A stretch of DNA of 64,000 bases, taken from the NCBI RefSeq assembly GCF_025961225.1, contig NZ_JAOQNG010000010.1:796501-860500 (forward strand), written 5' to 3'. The translations under genes and the position numbers were made by a program. This DNA comes from Azospirillum canadense. Its GTDB lineage: Bacteria; Pseudomonadota; Alphaproteobacteria; Azospirillales; Azospirillaceae. Below are positions 35,635-45,010 of this stretch, piece by piece. The notes below the pieces were generated by a model that was not told where the DNA came from, ran no database searches, and was given only the letters and a program-made list of their open reading frames with translations. Each line of letters opens with the position of its first letter. The first letter of the stretch is position 1.

Positions 35635-36329
35635 GCGACGTGGCGGACATCCTGGACACCCTTCCGGCCCTGCCGCGCGCGGTCCTGTATGACTGGGACA
35701 ACACGCTGGTCGACAACTGGGGCACCGTGCGCGCCGCGCTGAACCACGCGCTGGTCAGCTTCGGCCACCCCCCTTGGAGCGAGGCAGAGGCGCGGGAGCG
35801 AATCAAGCAATCCATGCGCGACAGCTTTCCGCGCATCTTCGGGGAGCGCTGGACCGAGGCGCGCGACCAATTCTACGCCTATTTCGAGGCCCACCACCTC
35901 GACCTTCTCCGCCCGCTGCCCGGCGCGGAATCGCTGCTGCGCGGCTTTGCCGAGCGCGGCATCTACCAGGCGGTGGTGTCCAACAAGACCGGCCGCTTCC
36001 TGCGGGCGGAGGCGGACAAGCTGGGCTGGACCGGTTATTTCGGCCGTCTGGTCGGCGCCCAGGACGCGGCCTTCGATAAACCACACGTGGCGCCGGTGCG
36101 GATGGCTCTGCAACCGGCGGGTGTCGAGCCGGGGCCGGATGTCTGGTTTATCGGCGACGCCGACATCGATATGGAATGTGCCCATGGCGCGGGAATTGTA
36201 CCGGTGCTAATAGGATCGGGAGAGGGGAGCGGTTTCGGCCGTTTCCCGCCGACCCACCGGTACGACACATGCCATGCGCTGTGCGGCTTGGTGGGGCGTG
36301 GTCGTGACACCATATCGGTTGAACAGTAG
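35631..36329 (+). CDS. HAD-family hydrolase (phosphoglycolate-phosphatase-like)
   Basis: A 232-residue HAD phosphatase starting at GTG, overlapping dat by 4 bp. The nucleophile motif is DWDNTLVDN, motif II is VVSNKTGRFL, and the acidic motif is IGDADIDMECA. It looks most like the Gph/PpaX type; the actual substrate is unknown. Cotranscription with dat is likely, and the gap to hfq is 94 bp. Confidence 0.87.
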   Translation: MSDVADILDTLPALPRAVLYDWDNTLVDNWGTVRAALNHALVSFGHPPWSEAEARERIKQSMRDSFPRIFGERWTEARDQFYAYFEAHHLDLLRPLPGAESLLRGFAERGIYQAVVSNKTGRFLRAEADKLGWTGYFGRLVGAQDAAFDKPHVAPVRMALQPAGVEPGPDVWFIGDADIDMECAHGAGIVPVLIGSGEGSGFGRFPPTHRYDTCHALCGLVGRGRDTISVEQ

Positions 36330-36423
36330 TCGAGACGGTTGCAACGCACACCAAACCTATCGCTGCGGGGAGCGGGCTCTCTAACAAGGAGCCCCAAAAA
36401 CACTGAAGAAGGGGGCGACATAA

Positions 36424-36672
36424 ATGTCTGAAAAAAGCCAAAACGTGCAGGACGTGTTCCTCAATCATGTCCGCAAGAACAAGACTCCCGTGACCGTCTT
36501 TCTCGTGAACGGCGTTAAGCTTCAGGGGATCATCACCTGGTTCGACAATTTCTCTGTCCTGCTGCGGCGCGATGCGCATTCGCAGCTGGTCTACAAGCAC
36601 GCGATCTCCACCGTGATGCCCGCGCATCCGATTCAACTCTTCGAGCCGCCCAAGGAAGGTGAAAGCGTCTGA
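36424..36672 (+). CDS. hfq: RNA chaperone Hfq
   Basis: An Sm-like hexameric protein of 82 residues that pairs small RNAs with mRNAs. The Sm1 motif (VTVFLVNGVKLQGIITWFDN) and the Sm2 motif (YKHAISTVMP) are complete. In diazotrophs related to this organism it is needed for NifA expression (originally NrfA). A possible small-RNA pair is encoded about 12 kb away at 48.8-49.0 kb. It overlaps hflX by 14 bp. Confidence 0.96.
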   Translation: MSEKSQNVQDVFLNHVRKNKTPVTVFLVNGVKLQGIITWFDNFSVLLRRDAHSQLVYKHAISTVMPAHPIQLFEPPKEGESV

Positions 36673-37984
36673 TCTTCCGACCAATGGCAACGGCCGGGCG
36701 CCCACCGCCTCCGGCCGCGCCATCGTGGTCCACCCCGTCCTCCGCAGCGAGACGGACGGGGCCTTGCGCCATCCCGAGTCCTGCCTGGACGAGGCGGTGG
36801 GCCTTGCGCTCGCAATCGATCTGGAGGTCGTGCACGCCGAATGCGCGCGGGTGAACCGCCCGCAGCCCTCGATCCTGCTGGGATCGGGGACGGTGGAGCA
36901 TCTGGCCCAGGTCGTGGAGGAGCGTGATGCCACCCTCGTCATCCTGGACCATGCCCTCTCCCCCGTTCAGCAGCGCAACCTGGAAAGGGCGCTGAAGGCG
37001 AAGGTCATCGACCGCACAGGCCTGATCCTTGAGATCTTCGGCGCCCGCGCCCGCACGCGCGAAGGCATGCTTCAGGTCGAGTTGGCGTCGCTGACCTATC
37101 AGAAGTCGCGTCTGGTGCGGTCCTGGACCCACTTGGAACGGCAGCGGGGCGGCTTTGGCTTTCTCGGCGGTCCCGGCGAATCGCAGCTGGAAATGGACCG
37201 CCGCCTGATCGGCGACCGGATCGTCAAGATCAAGAAGGAACTGGAGGACGTTCGTCGCACCCGTGGCCTGCACCGCAAGGCGCGCGCCAAGGTGCCGTAT
37301 CCGGTCGTGGCACTGGTCGGCTACACCAACGCCGGCAAGTCCACGCTGTTCAACCGGCTGGCCAACGCCGACGTCTTCGCCAAGGACCTGCTGTTCGCCA
37401 CGCTCGATCCGACCATGCGGCAGGTGACCCTGCCGTCGGGCCGCAAGGTGATCCTGTCGGACACGGTCGGCTTCATCTCCGACCTTCCGCACGGCCTCGT
37501 CGCCGCCTTCCGCGCCACGCTGGAGGAGGTGGACGCCGCCGACATCATCCTGCACGTGCGCGACATCGCCCATGTCGACACCGACGCCCAGAAGGCCGAC
37601 GTGCACGAGGTGATGCGGGACATGGGCATGGACCCGGACGAGGACGAGCGCGTCATCGAGGTGCTGAACAAGATCGACGTGCTCGACGCCGAGTCCCGCG
37701 ACGCGGTCCTGGCTCAGACCAGCCGCAACCCGCGCGCCGTGGCCGTCTCCGCCCGGTCGGGCGAGGGCATCGAGGCGCTCGACCGCCTGCTGGACGAGCG
37801 GATGAACGCGCACCGCCGCGTGGTGGACCTGTCCATCGACCTCGGGGATGGTGCGGCACTGGCGTGGCTCTACGCCAAGGGGGAGGTGCTGGGGCGGCGG
37901 GACGACGACGCGCAGGCCCATCTGCACGTCGCCATCGACCCGGCGGATCTCGCCCGGTTCGAGAAGCGCTTCGCGGCTGATTGA
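36659..37984 (+). CDS. hflX: Ribosome-associated GTPase HflX
   Basis: A GTPase that splits or rescues stalled ribosomes, 441 residues. N-terminal HflX domain (ECARVNRPQPSILLGSGTVE, GGFGFLGGPGESQLEMDRR), G1 GYTNAGKST, G3 DTVGFISDLPH and G4 NKID are all present. The start is a GTG inside the hfq end (14-bp overlap); no other usable start lies before the conserved region. Downstream is a strong hairpin. Confidence 0.95.
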   Translation: MKASDLPTNGNGRAPTASGRAIVVHPVLRSETDGALRHPESCLDEAVGLALAIDLEVVHAECARVNRPQPSILLGSGTVEHLAQVVEERDATLVILDHALSPVQQRNLERALKAKVIDRTGLILEIFGARARTREGMLQVELASLTYQKSRLVRSWTHLERQRGGFGFLGGPGESQLEMDRRLIGDRIVKIKKELEDVRRTRGLHRKARAKVPYPVVALVGYTNAGKSTLFNRLANADVFAKDLLFATLDPTMRQVTLPSGRKVILSDTVGFISDLPHGLVAAFRATLEEVDAADIILHVRDIAHVDTDAQKADVHEVMRDMGMDPDEDERVIEVLNKIDVLDAESRDAVLAQTSRNPRAVAVSARSGEGIEALDRLLDERMNAHRRVVDLSIDLGDGAALAWLYAKGEVLGRRDDDAQAHLHVAIDPADLARFEKRFAAD

Positions 37985-38007
37985 ACGTACACATATGACC
38001 TTGGGCA

Positions 38008-38034
38008 GCGGGTGCGGCGAGACGCCGCGCCCGC
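38008..38034 (+). terminator. Hairpin after hflX
   Basis: A 12-bp stem with one G-T pair (GCGGGTGCGGCG / CGCCGCGCCCGC) and a 3-base loop, 23 bp after the hflX stop. No T tract. Confidence 0.6.
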
Positions 38035-38155
38035 TCGGCCCTTCGTCAGGCCCCGAATGTCTTCACCGTCATAACTCGTAAGTAGTCTAGCGACTTTAGG
38101 GTGCGATCCCGACTTCTGGATGGGAGCGACGGCTTCCCCGGGAGGAGAACTGCCA

Positions 38156-38440
38156 ATGCGATTGCAAACCGATCCGTTTCGCTTTTCGATCACCGCCTTC
38201 ATGGCGGACCAGGTGAACCTGGTCGCGCGCCAGGAACGGTTGTCGCCGGGCGCCGCGGTGCTGCGCATTCAGGAACTGTCGCGCGACCCAGCGGGGCGCG
38301 CGCACCTGCTGGAGATCATCAGCGAGGCCGGCCGGCATGAAACCAATCCGGTGGAATCCCGGAAGATCGCCGCGGTGCGGTCCGAACTGGCCGCCTGGGC
38401 GCCGTCGGCGAACTCCGACAACGGGCGGCCGCACGCCTGA
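38156..38440 (+). CDS. Small protein of unknown function
   Basis: A 94-residue soluble protein, supported by a strong GGAGGAG 8 bases before the ATG and by codon use like its neighbours. The central part (ITAFMADQVNLVARQERLSPGAAVLRIQE) is predicted helical. No signal peptide and no recognised domain. The gene stands alone between hflX and the next operon. Confidence 0.6.
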   Translation: MRLQTDPFRFSITAFMADQVNLVARQERLSPGAAVLRIQELSRDPAGRAHLLEIISEAGRHETNPVESRKIAAVRSELAAWAPSANSDNGRPHA

Positions 38441-38617
38441 TCCTTAGCGGATTGCGATCCGCTTTGGAACGTGACCGCGGTCCCGGCCGTTCATGCGGCC
38501 GTAGCCCGGCCGGCAAGTGAGGCCATTTGAAGCTAAAGCGAACCGCAGTTCGCTTTAGCGTTTCCGGATCGGCATCGCAGGATTTGTTCATGGCGGTAAT
38601 AGGGGCGGGGCGCCATA

Positions 38618-39193
38618 ATGGCGCGCCCGCCCGTTTCACGTTCCGACCGCCGGAGTCCCGTGCGTCTTCTCCTCGCCCTCCTGCCAGCCCTTTTGCCTGC
38701 GGTGTTCCTGGCTTCCGCCGCCGTTGCAGCGGCCGACCCCGTGCTTCCGCCGGGCTATGTCGAGGAGCCGGAGGTTCCGCCCGAAGATCCGCTCCCGCCG
38801 ACGCCGGAGGATTTCGCGCCGGCCCCGGTCGGGCCGGTGGTGACCGCGCCGGATGCGCGGGAATTGCTGAAGGAGTGCAAGGAGGCGAGCTTCACCGACT
38901 GTTTCCGCCTGTGGCGCCCGCCGCCACCTCCACCGGAGGAGGAAACCAAGGAGGCGCGGCAGTCGCCGCTGCCCTTCGACGTGAAGATCCCGCCGCGCAA
39001 GCCGGAGCCGGGCCCGCTCGTCGGGACACCGCCGACTCCGAACCCGGCCGCCGACCAAGCGACCTACGAGTCGCTGGTCAGGGCGCTGAAGGAAACCGGA
39101 TTGGAAGGCAAGGTGTTGATCCCGGAGCCGCCGAAGGACGGCAGCACCATCCTCGAACTCGACCCGAAACAAAAGACGGCACCGAAAAAGTGA
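38618..39193 (+). CDS. Secreted proline-rich protein of unknown function
   Basis: A 191-residue protein with a signal peptide (hydrophobic about residues 16-38, cleavage after AVAAA). The mature part is dominated by Pro/Glu stretches (PPPPPPEEE) and has two cysteines in KECKEASFTDCF that could pair. Its stop overlaps the next start (GTGA), so the inositol-phosphatase-like gene is probably translated with it. I do not recognise a family. Confidence 0.68.
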   Translation: MARPPVSRSDRRSPVRLLLALLPALLPAVFLASAAVAAADPVLPPGYVEEPEVPPEDPLPPTPEDFAPAPVGPVVTAPDARELLKECKEASFTDCFRLWRPPPPPPEEETKEARQSPLPFDVKIPPRKPEPGPLVGTPPTPNPAADQATYESLVRALKETGLEGKVLIPEPPKDGSTILELDPKQKTAPKK

Positions 39194-40029
39194 CGATCCA
39201 ATCGAATCCCGGCCCATTCCCGGAATTTCAAATGCCGGATGTGGACCGCGTCTCCGCCCTGATCCGCGACGTGGCCGAAACCGAGATCCTGCCTTATTTC
39301 CGCGACTTGGCGAACGCCGGCATCCGCGAGAAGACCGGCCCCGCCGATCTGGTGACCCTGGCCGACGAGGCCGCGGAGCGCGCCCTGACGCCGCGCCTGA
39401 TGGACTTGCTGCCGGGCAGCACCGTGGTCGGCGAGGAGGCGGTCTCCGCCGACAAGACGCTGCTGGACCGCCTGCACGGCGACGCGCCTGTGTGGATCAT
39501 CGACCCGATCGACGGGACGATCAACTTCGCCAACGGCCGCCCGCTGTTCGCGGTGATCGTCGCGCTCGCCCGCGCCGGCGAGACGCTGGCCGGCTGGATT
39601 TACGACCCGTGCGACGGCCGCCTGGCCACCGCGGTGAAAGGGCAGGGGACGTTCCTGAACGGCAAGCGCGTGCATGTCGCGCCGGCCGTTCCCCTGCCGG
39701 AGATGGTCGGCGCGCTGTCCACGCGGTTCTGCGAGGAGTCCCTGGGGCGACAACTGGACGAGCGCGGCATGGCGCTCGGCCCGCGCGCCTGCCTGTCCAG
39801 CGCCGCGCAAGAATACCTGCGGCTGCTGGAGGGCAGGGCGCATTACTCGCTCTACCACCGCTTGATGCCGTGGGACCACGCCGCGGGCGTGCTGCTCCAC
39901 GCGGAAGCGGGTGGTTACAGCGCCCTGTTCGACGGTTCGCCGTATCGGCCGACCGTGCTCGGCGGAGGCGTCATGATGGCCCCCGACCGCGACAGCTGGC
40001 AAGCGCTGCACCGGCAGTTGTTCGGGTGA
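39190..40029 (+). CDS. Inositol-monophosphatase-family phosphatase
   Basis: A 279-residue Mg-dependent phosphatase: GEEAV, then WIIDPIDGTINFANG with the metal-binding Asp residues, and the C-terminal WDHAAGVLL motif. It may act on inositol phosphate, histidinol phosphate or PAP; sequence alone does not decide. The start is taken as the GTG overlapping the previous gene; an ATG 42 bases later (MPDVDRV) is an alternative. It converges with mazG, 25 bp apart. Confidence 0.88.
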   Translation: MTIQSNPGPFPEFQMPDVDRVSALIRDVAETEILPYFRDLANAGIREKTGPADLVTLADEAAERALTPRLMDLLPGSTVVGEEAVSADKTLLDRLHGDAPVWIIDPIDGTINFANGRPLFAVIVALARAGETLAGWIYDPCDGRLATAVKGQGTFLNGKRVHVAPAVPLPEMVGALSTRFCEESLGRQLDERGMALGPRACLSSAAQEYLRLLEGRAHYSLYHRLMPWDHAAGVLLHAEAGGYSALFDGSPYRPTVLGGGVMMAPDRDSWQALHRQLFG

Positions 40030-40054
40030 CCGGTGCTGGGCCGCGAGGGCGGTC

Positions 40055-40858
40055 TTACGACCGCTCCTCGCGCTTGGCCTGCTGCCAAAAGGCTTCCATC
40101 TCATCAAGCGTCGCATCCTGCGGCTTGCGGCCCTGATCGGCCAGCAGTGCCTCGATGCGGTGGAAGCGGCGCTCGAACTTGGCGTTGGTGCCGCGCAGCG
40201 CCGATTCCGGCTCCACCTTCAGGCGGCGGGCGAGATTGACCAGCGCGAACAGCAGGTCGCCCAGTTCGTCGGCCACCCGCTCCTGGGCGCTGCCGGCGTC
40301 CATCTCGGCGCGGAGTTCCTGGACCTCCTCCTCGATCTTGTCGAGGATGTCGCGGGCGTCGGTCCAGTCGAAGCCGACACGGGCGGCGCGGTTCTGGAGC
40401 TTCAGCGCGCGGGTCAGAGCGGGCAGGCCGGCGATGACGCCCTCCAGGGCGGACGGAACACGGCCTTCCTCGGCGGCTTTGGCGGCGCGCTCCGCGGCCT
40501 TGTGCTCCTCCCAGCGGGAGGTCTGCATGTCCGCGGTGTTGACCTCGTCGGCGCCGAAGACGTGCGGATGGCGGCGGATCATCTTGTCGGCGATGACGCC
40601 CGCGACCTCCTCGAAGTCGAACAGGCCTTCCTCGCGCGCCATCTGGCTGTAGTAGACGACCTGGAACAGCAGGTCGCCCAATTCCTCGCGCAAAGCGGCC
40701 TTGTCATTCTTTTCGATGGCGTCGGCGACCTCATAGGCTTCTTCGATCGTGTGGGGCGCGATCGTCGCGTAGGTCTGTTCCAGGTCCCACGGGCAGCCGC
40801 CGTTGGGATCGCGCAGGCGGGCCATGATGTCGAGAAGACGGTCGATGTTGCGGGCCAT
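40055..40858 (-). CDS. mazG: Nucleoside triphosphate pyrophosphohydrolase MazG
   Basis: A house-cleaning NTP pyrophosphatase, 267 residues with two MazG domains. The first has the metal-binding EEAYEVADAI...REELGDLLFQVV; the second has VADELGDLLFALVNLAR. It begins MARNIDRLLDIMARLRDP as in E. coli MazG. No linked toxin-antitoxin genes are present. Confidence 0.94.
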   Translation of the reverse strand: MARNIDRLLDIMARLRDPNGGCPWDLEQTYATIAPHTIEEAYEVADAIEKNDKAALREELGDLLFQVVYYSQMAREEGLFDFEEVAGVIADKMIRRHPHVFGADEVNTADMQTSRWEEHKAAERAAKAAEEGRVPSALEGVIAGLPALTRALKLQNRAARVGFDWTDARDILDKIEEEVQELRAEMDAGSAQERVADELGDLLFALVNLARRLKVEPESALRGTNAKFERRFHRIEALLADQGRKPQDATLDEMEAFWQQAKREERS

Positions 40859-40972
40859 GGTCTCTCGTCTGGGGCGGGGAAAAGGAAATGGGGTCCGGCT
40901 GACCTTATCCGACCGCCAACACGGAGGAAAGCCACCCCGCCCCGATGGGCGGCGTAAATCATATAAGCGCTA

Positions 40973-41305
40973 TTATGGAAAATTCTGTGCGGACTGTGTG
41001 CGGGGAGGGCGCACGCCAGACTTCGGCCGCTTCAACGCCTCCGCCTGGATGACCGCCGGTCCGGGATCGTCAAGCAGCTGCGCGTTCGGCGGACGGGCCT
41101 TGCGCCGTTGCGGCGGGACCACGCTGCCGACCGGGATGACCTCGTCGTGGGTTCGCGCGAAGGCGTTGCCGCACTGCCCGTTCTTTTGGGCGTCCGCGAC
41201 TTCCTGGTCGCTGAGCTGCCAGCAATCCACAGTCTTCACCGCACAGGCCGATGACGCCAGAAGTGCGATCAACGGCAGCACGCGCTTCAGCGCATTCGCC
41301 CCCAT
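40973..41305 (-). CDS. Small lipoprotein of unknown function
   Basis: A 110-residue lipoprotein: MGANALKRVLPLIALLASSAC gives a lipobox with Cys21. The mature part has two more cysteines (DCWQL, GQCGN) and a basic, unstructured C-terminus. The 13 residues that an earlier start would add lack signal features. Function unknown. Confidence 0.6.
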   Translation of the reverse strand: MGANALKRVLPLIALLASSACAVKTVDCWQLSDQEVADAQKNGQCGNAFARTHDEVIPVGSVVPPQRRKARPPNAQLLDDPGPAVIQAEALKRPKSGVRPPRTQSAQNFP

Positions 41306-41456
41306 GCTCCAACGCTCCGATGGCCTTAAGGCAGCGGCTTTCACCGTACTCTATACAGCCCTTGGCGCAACACTGTTCCGGCGGTAAGCCGGGCTGCCGT
41401 AGGGCCGTCGGCGGTAGCTCGTCCATCCCCGGGAACCGCGCACAACAGCCGAAAAT

Positions 41457-41978
41457 TCAGCGAGCGGCGCTGGTTTCCAGCAAAGCCAGCAAGGCTGCGA
41501 GCAGGTCCGCCGGCCGCGGTGGACAGCCGGGAATGTGCAGATCCACCGGCAAGACCTCGTTGACCGGGCCGACGCAGGCGTATCCGTCCCGAAACAACCC
41601 ACCACTCACCGCACAGTCTCCGCAGGCGACGACCCATTTCGGGTCCGGTGTCGCGTCCCAGCTGCGGACCAGCGCTTCGCGCATGTTGCGGGCGACCGGA
41701 CCGGTGACCAGCAGCACGTCCGCGTGGCGCGGCGACGCGACGAAGCGGATGCCGAACCGCTCCAGGTCGTAGATCGGGTTGTTCAGCGCGTGGATTTCCA
41801 GCTCACAGCCGTTGCAGGACCCCGCGTCGACCTCGCGGATCGACAGGCTGCGTCCCAGCCGCGCCTTGGCCGCCTTTTCCAGCTTGCCGGCCAGTTCGGC
41901 CAGTGCCGGATCGGATGGGCTCGGACCGGCCTCGGTGACGGGGCCGCCGGTCAGGGACTTGAGGATATGCTTGAACAC
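41457..41978 (-). CDS. HyfI/NuoB-like iron-sulfur small subunit of an Ehr-type complex
   Basis: A 173-residue NuoB-family protein. The four N2-type ligands are in place: CNGCE (Cys55, Cys58), GDCAVSGG (Cys122) and GCPPRP (Cys152), so one [4Fe-4S] cluster should form. The CxxC spacing is of the hydrogenase rather than the complex I kind. GTG start with a G-rich ribosome site. Last gene of the six-gene operon, 10 bp after the large subunit. It would pass electrons between an unknown donor or acceptor and the membrane arm. Confidence 0.88.
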   Translation of the reverse strand: MFKHILKSLTGGPVTEAGPSPSDPALAELAGKLEKAAKARLGRSLSIREVDAGSCNGCELEIHALNNPIYDLERFGIRFVASPRHADVLLVTGPVARNMREALVRSWDATPDPKWVVACGDCAVSGGLFRDGYACVGPVNEVLPVDLHIPGCPPRPADLLAALLALLETSAAR

Positions 41979-41988
41979 CGCCCCCCCT

Positions 41989-43557
41989 TTACAGGTCGTG
42001 CCCGGCGTAGGAACAGTTGAAGGATTTGTTGCACAGCGGGAAGTCCGCGACGATGTTGCCTTCGATGGCGGCCTCCAGCAGCGGCCACTGGAACCAGGAC
42101 GGGTCCCGCGGGTGGCAGCGCCCAATGGTCCCGTCGGCCTCGACCCGCACCCAGGTCAGGATGTCGCCACGGAACGATTCCACCAGGGAAAGGCCTTCGC
42201 GGGTCCCTGCCCCGCCCTGCCCGGCTTCAAGCGGCACCAAGGGCAAAGGCGTCGTCCCGTCCAGGCCGCGCGGCAGGCCGGGCATCCGCCGGGCGATCTG
42301 CTCGATCAAGGCGATCGACTGTTCCACCTCGCGAATGCGGATCCAGACCCGGGCGTTGACGTCGCACTCGGTCAGGACCGGCACCTCGAACTCCAGGTCG
42401 TCGTACGGTGCGTAGCCGGGATTGCGGCGCGCGTCCAGCCCGCGGCCAGAGGCCCGACCGACCGGTCCGCTCGCACCAAAGCGGTTGACCAGCCCCGTGG
42501 AAACGATGCCGGTGCCCACCGTGCGGTCCTGCAGGGACGCCTTGCCGTCGTAGATGGTCACCAGCGGCGGAAAGCGCCGGCGCAGTTCCGCGCAGAGGTC
42601 GAGCAGCAGGGCCGGCCCGCGCTCCGGCAGATCCGCCGCAACGCCGCCGGGCACCACCCGATCCATCATCAGCCGGTGGCCGAAGCAAAGGTCGGCCGCG
42701 CGCAGCACGGCTTCGCGCAGCTGGCTCATCTCCGCGAGCATGAAGGCGAAGGCGGCGTCATTGCAGATGGCGCCGATATCGCCCAGGTGGTTGGCGACGC
42801 GCTCCAGCTCCGCCATCAGCGCGCGCAGCCAGACGGCGCGCGGCGGCACCCGGAGGTCGACCGCCGCCTCCACCGCTCGTGCGAAGGCGAGGCTGTGCGC
42901 GACCGTGCTGTCGCCGGAGATGCGGGCGGCGAGACGCGCGGCCTCCGCCACAGGCTTGCCGCGCATCAGCCCCTCGATGCCGCGATGCACGTAGCCGAGC
43001 CGCTCCTCCAGCCGCACCACCGTCTCGCCGTTGGCGGTGAAGCGGAAATGCCCGGGCTCGATGATGCCCGCGTGGACGGGCCCGACCGGAATCTGGTGCA
43101 GCCCCTCTCCTTCCACAGGCAGGAACGTGTAAGGGCCCGGGTTCGGCGACGGCGCGCCCGGCCGGTCCGACAACGGACGGCGCACACCCCAGGCATCGTG
43201 GTCCAACCAGGGGCGCGGGTCGGTCGTCCGTTCCGCCGTTAGGCCGTAGAGGTCATGGGCCGCTCGTTCCAGCCGATTGGCGGAGGGGCGCACCGCGCTA
43301 AGGCTCGGGAAACGTCCCTGCGGGCACTCCAGGCTAACGACGGCGATGTCGCCGGACATATCCTCGCGCAGCGCGACGAAGACCTCCTTGGGCTCGCCCC
43401 ACAGACCCAGAAGGCTCCAGGCGCTGCCCTCCATCTCCTCGATCAGGCTCAGCCAGCCCTCGCGGGTCACGCGGTACCGCGGCCAGGGGCGGTGGTCCGC
43501 CACAGGCGCGCCGCCGATGCGGTTCAGCAGGCCGAACAGGGGTTGTTCTCCGTACAC
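41989..43557 (-). CDS. HyfG-like large subunit lacking NiFe ligands (Ehr-type)
   Basis: A 522-residue fusion of a NuoC-like domain (about 1-130) and a NuoD/hydrogenase-large-subunit domain (about 155-522). In NiFe enzymes the L1 motif after RGIE has CxxC; here residues 212-218 read RISGDST, with no cysteine nearby. The C-terminal L2 motif DPCxxCxxH is replaced by PLCNKSFNCSYAGHDL, which has no CxxC. The NiFe centre therefore cannot be built in the known way. Start GTG at 43557 with GGGAGG 5 bases upstream. The operon has no hyp maturation genes. Best seen as an energy-converting-hydrogenase-related subunit; annotating it as an active hydrogenase would be wrong. Confidence 0.85.
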   Translation of the reverse strand: MYGEQPLFGLLNRIGGAPVADHRPWPRYRVTREGWLSLIEEMEGSAWSLLGLWGEPKEVFVALREDMSGDIAVVSLECPQGRFPSLSAVRPSANRLERAAHDLYGLTAERTTDPRPWLDHDAWGVRRPLSDRPGAPSPNPGPYTFLPVEGEGLHQIPVGPVHAGIIEPGHFRFTANGETVVRLEERLGYVHRGIEGLMRGKPVAEAARLAARISGDSTVAHSLAFARAVEAAVDLRVPPRAVWLRALMAELERVANHLGDIGAICNDAAFAFMLAEMSQLREAVLRAADLCFGHRLMMDRVVPGGVAADLPERGPALLLDLCAELRRRFPPLVTIYDGKASLQDRTVGTGIVSTGLVNRFGASGPVGRASGRGLDARRNPGYAPYDDLEFEVPVLTECDVNARVWIRIREVEQSIALIEQIARRMPGLPRGLDGTTPLPLVPLEAGQGGAGTREGLSLVESFRGDILTWVRVEADGTIGRCHPRDPSWFQWPLLEAAIEGNIVADFPLCNKSFNCSYAGHDL

Positions 43558-43567
43558 GACGCCTCCC

Positions 43568-45010
43568 CTACCCCAGCAACGCCGCAACGGTCTGGAACCA
43601 GGCGACCAGCGGCCCCGGCAGCCACAGGCCTGCGACCAGCACCAAGGCCAGATGCGCGAACAGTGGCACCAGCGACCCTTGAATGGGCGCGTTTCCGCCT
43701 GCCCCGCCCAACGGCGCGCCGAAGCAGACCTGCTGCACGCGCAGGACCAGGGCACCGAAGGCGACCAGTATCCCGATGGCCAGCGGCACGGCCAGCAGCG
43801 GCTCCCGCGCGAAGGTGCTGGTCACCAGCAGGAACTCGCTCATGAAGATTCCGAAGGGCGGCAGGCCGGCGATGGCGACCACCCCGACCAGCAGGCCCCA
43901 GCCGAGCACCGGATGGCTGACGGTCAGCCCGGCGATCTTCTCCATCCGCTGCGTGCCCTTCACCTGTACGGCATGGCCGACGGCGTAGAAGATGGCCGAC
44001 TTGGTCAGGCTGTGCATGGCCATGTGCAGCAGCCCCGCGAAGTTGGCAAGCGGCCCGCCCATGCCGAAGGCGAAGGTGATGATGCCCATGTGTTCGATGG
44101 AGCTGTAGGCGAAGAATCGCTTGATGTCCCGCCGCCGATACAGCATCAGCCCGGCCAGGAGCAGCGAGGCGAGCCCCATGGCGACCATCAGCGGCCCCGG
44201 CGCGATGGCGGCGCCGTTCGCGGCCAGCAGCATCTTGAAGCGCAGCACGGCGTAGAGCGCCACGTTCAGCAGCAGGCCGGACAGCACGGCGGAGATCGGC
44301 GTCGGCCCCTCCGCGTGGGCGTCGGGCAGCCAAGCGTGCAGCGGAGCCAACCCGACTTTGGTGCCGTAGCCGACCAGCAGGAAGACGAAGGCGAGGTTCA
44401 GGATCGCCGGGTTCACCTTGGCGACGTGGACCATCAGCTCCGTCCAGGTCATCGCGGCCATGCCCGGTCCCATCACCGGCTGGGCGGCGAGGTACATCAG
44501 GATGGTGCCGAACAGGGCGAGCGCGATGCCGACGCCGCAGAGGATGAAGTATTTCCACGCCGCCTCGATGCTGGCGGCGGTGCGGTAAAGGCTGACCATC
44601 AGCACGGTGGTCAACGTCGCCCCCTCCACCGCCACCCACATGACGCCCAGGTTGTTGGCGCTGAGCGCCAGCAGCATGGTGAACATGAAGGCCTGGTACA
44701 TGGCGTGGTAGAAGCGCAGCTTCCCGGCGTCCAGCCTCCTGATTGCCACCTCGTGCCCGATGTAGCCGGCGGAGAAGACGCTGGTCGTCAGCCCGACGAA
44801 GGCGGTCAGCGCGATGAGATAGATGTTGAAGGCGTCGACCACGAACAGCGAACCGCTGGACGGCTCCAACCCGAACTGGACGAATGCCGCCAGCAGCGTG
44901 ATGGCGGAGAACAGGATGTTCAGCTTTGCGGCCAGCCGGTAATCCGGCACCAGCGCCAGGATGACGGCCGACAGCAGCGGCGTCGCGACGATGACGGTGA
45001 TGGCGCCCAT
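43568..45010 (-). CDS. HyfF-like proton-pumping membrane subunit
   Basis: A 480-residue antiporter-like subunit (NuoN/MrpD type) with about 14 membrane helices. The conserved channel motif is GTKVGLAPLHAWLPDAHAEG, and a second charged-residue site is in YSSIEHMG. It should translocate protons or sodium ions. Start and stop overlap or nearly touch the neighbours (1 bp with hyfE, 10 bp before hyfG). Confidence 0.9.
   Translation of the reverse strand: MGAITVIVATPLLSAVILALVPDYRLAAKLNILFSAITLLAAFVQFGLEPSSGSLFVVDAFNIYLIALTAFVGLTTSVFSAGYIGHEVAIRRLDAGKLRFYHAMYQAFMFTMLLALSANNLGVMWVAVEGATLTTVLMVSLYRTAASIEAAWKYFILCGVGIALALFGTILMYLAAQPVMGPGMAAMTWTELMVHVAKVNPAILNLAFVFLLVGYGTKVGLAPLHAWLPDAHAEGPTPISAVLSGLLLNVALYAVLRFKMLLAANGAAIAPGPLMVAMGLASLLLAGLMLYRRRDIKRFFAYSSIEHMGIITFAFGMGGPLANFAGLLHMAMHSLTKSAIFYAVGHAVQVKGTQRMEKIAGLTVSHPVLGWGLLVGVVAIAGLPPFGIFMSEFLLVTSTFAREPLLAVPLAIGILVAFGALVLRVQQVCFGAPLGGAGGNAPIQGSLVPLFAHLALVLVAGLWLPGPLVAWFQTVAALLG

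Noticed and set aside
41989..43557. Functional NiFe hydrogenase large subunit
   Set aside because: Both cysteine motifs for the NiFe centre are missing, so this call is replaced by an Ehr-type subunit.
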